The notes under the pieces are model-generated. The model ran no database searches. It saw only the letters and a list, made by a program, of their open reading frames with translations, and was not told the DNA's origin. Shown one piece after another: positions 63,431 to 64,000 of a stretch of DNA of 64,000 bases (within the stretch, counting starts at the first letter, position 1; each line of letters begins with the position of its first letter). The position numbers and the translations under genes are program-made. Source of the stretch: Symbiodinium kawagutii (taxonomy: Eukaryota; Sar; Dinophyceae; Suessiales; Symbiodiniaceae); assembly GCA_009767595.1 (NCBI GenBank), contig VSDK01010372.1:74762-138761 (forward strand). Direction: 5' to 3'.

Positions 63431-64000
63431 CTGGAAGGGGAGATGAATCAATGGCAGGGTTCATAAATGATGGTTAAGAATGATTCAGATATGCTAAACT
63501 GATTAATATCAATGAGTATAATTGATGGATAATTGATGGCTGGTTAATTCATATCAATGATTGATGATAATGACTAATAATGATGGTTAATGACGATTAA
63601 TGATGGTATATTGTGGTTACGAATGTGCAGCACTGATCAACCAATCATATCGATGGGTTGCAATACAGAGGTTGATGGGTGCTTGCTGGGTAACGGTTGA
63701 TGCTTGGTTGATGGTTGGCTGATGATTCTTCATTGGAATCAAAGACTAGTGGTTGATGTTCAGTTGCTGGTTCAATTGTTGGAACAATCAATGGTAAGCC
63801 AAGGGCTGTTATAATAATCAAAAACTACCTGGTTAATCAACCACCTCGCTGAATCAAGCATCGTCCATCATTTGATCATCCATCAATCTCAATCAGCCAG
63901 CCAATTGCTTTCATCAACCACCATTTGTGAATATATTTGACTATCCTCTGGTAAACCAATGATAGAAATAGCTGGTTTACCTGTAAAGACTGGTGACTTT
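63431..64000. other. Low-complexity intron to the window edge
   Basis: TTGATGATGG and AATCAACCA text only. The last 50 bases (CCTCTGGTAAACCAATGATAG) look like the start of an F6-like element cut by the window edge. Confidence 0.5.

Overview
The window looks like nuclear DNA of a dinoflagellate. This is an inference from three things. First, short GC-rich exons (about 25-300 nt) sit in kilobase-scale introns full of CCATCA-type low-complexity DNA. Second, several splice donors seem to be GC or GA rather than GT. Third, there is a Ty1/copia element with an unusually long polyprotein. I cannot name a genus. No prokaryotic genes, rRNA, tRNA, CRISPR or spliced-leader copy was recognised.

Host genes. 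Nearly all exon-like islands read best on the minus strand, with G/C-rich third codon positions, an AG before the exon and a plausible donor after it. For most neighbours the intron phases also agree. Gene A runs from beyond the exon at 63,430 down to a TGA at 52,985 and has an acidic C-terminus. Gene B starts with an ATG in good context at 52,924, only 60 nt further on. Its exons can be followed to about 21 kb and, with a possible break at a TGA at 20,440, on to a donor at 245. Neither predicted protein was recognised. Parts of the downstream half of gene B (12.5-9 kb) look like charged coiled coil.

Large insertion. A Ty1/copia LTR retrotransposon (32,289-40,512, plus strand) lies inside a roughly 12-kb intron of gene B, in the opposite orientation. 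It has 151-bp LTRs and a 5-bp target duplication. Its coding region contains a CCHC knuckle, an aspartic protease motif, a GRF-type zinc finger in another frame, a PPC-motif methyltransferase-like domain, integrase, and reverse transcriptase/RNase H. Several frame shifts break it. After a 439-bp assembly gap the left flank, a third LTR and the right flank occur again. This is best explained as a second allele carrying an internal deletion, misplaced by scaffolding.

In the intron between 45,076 and 43,064 lies a broken, partly duplicated fragment resembling the catalytic region of eukaryotic RNA-dependent RNA polymerase.

Introns. The rest is microsatellite (CAT/ATG, GATA/GACA, TTAG/TTGG), diverged tandem repeats, and at least six families of roughly 80-165 bp foldback elements with terminal inverted repeats (called F1-F6 here). 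Some of these lie within tens of bases of splice sites.

All exon limits were placed by eye from reading frame, splice dinucleotides and phase. No transcript evidence was available.
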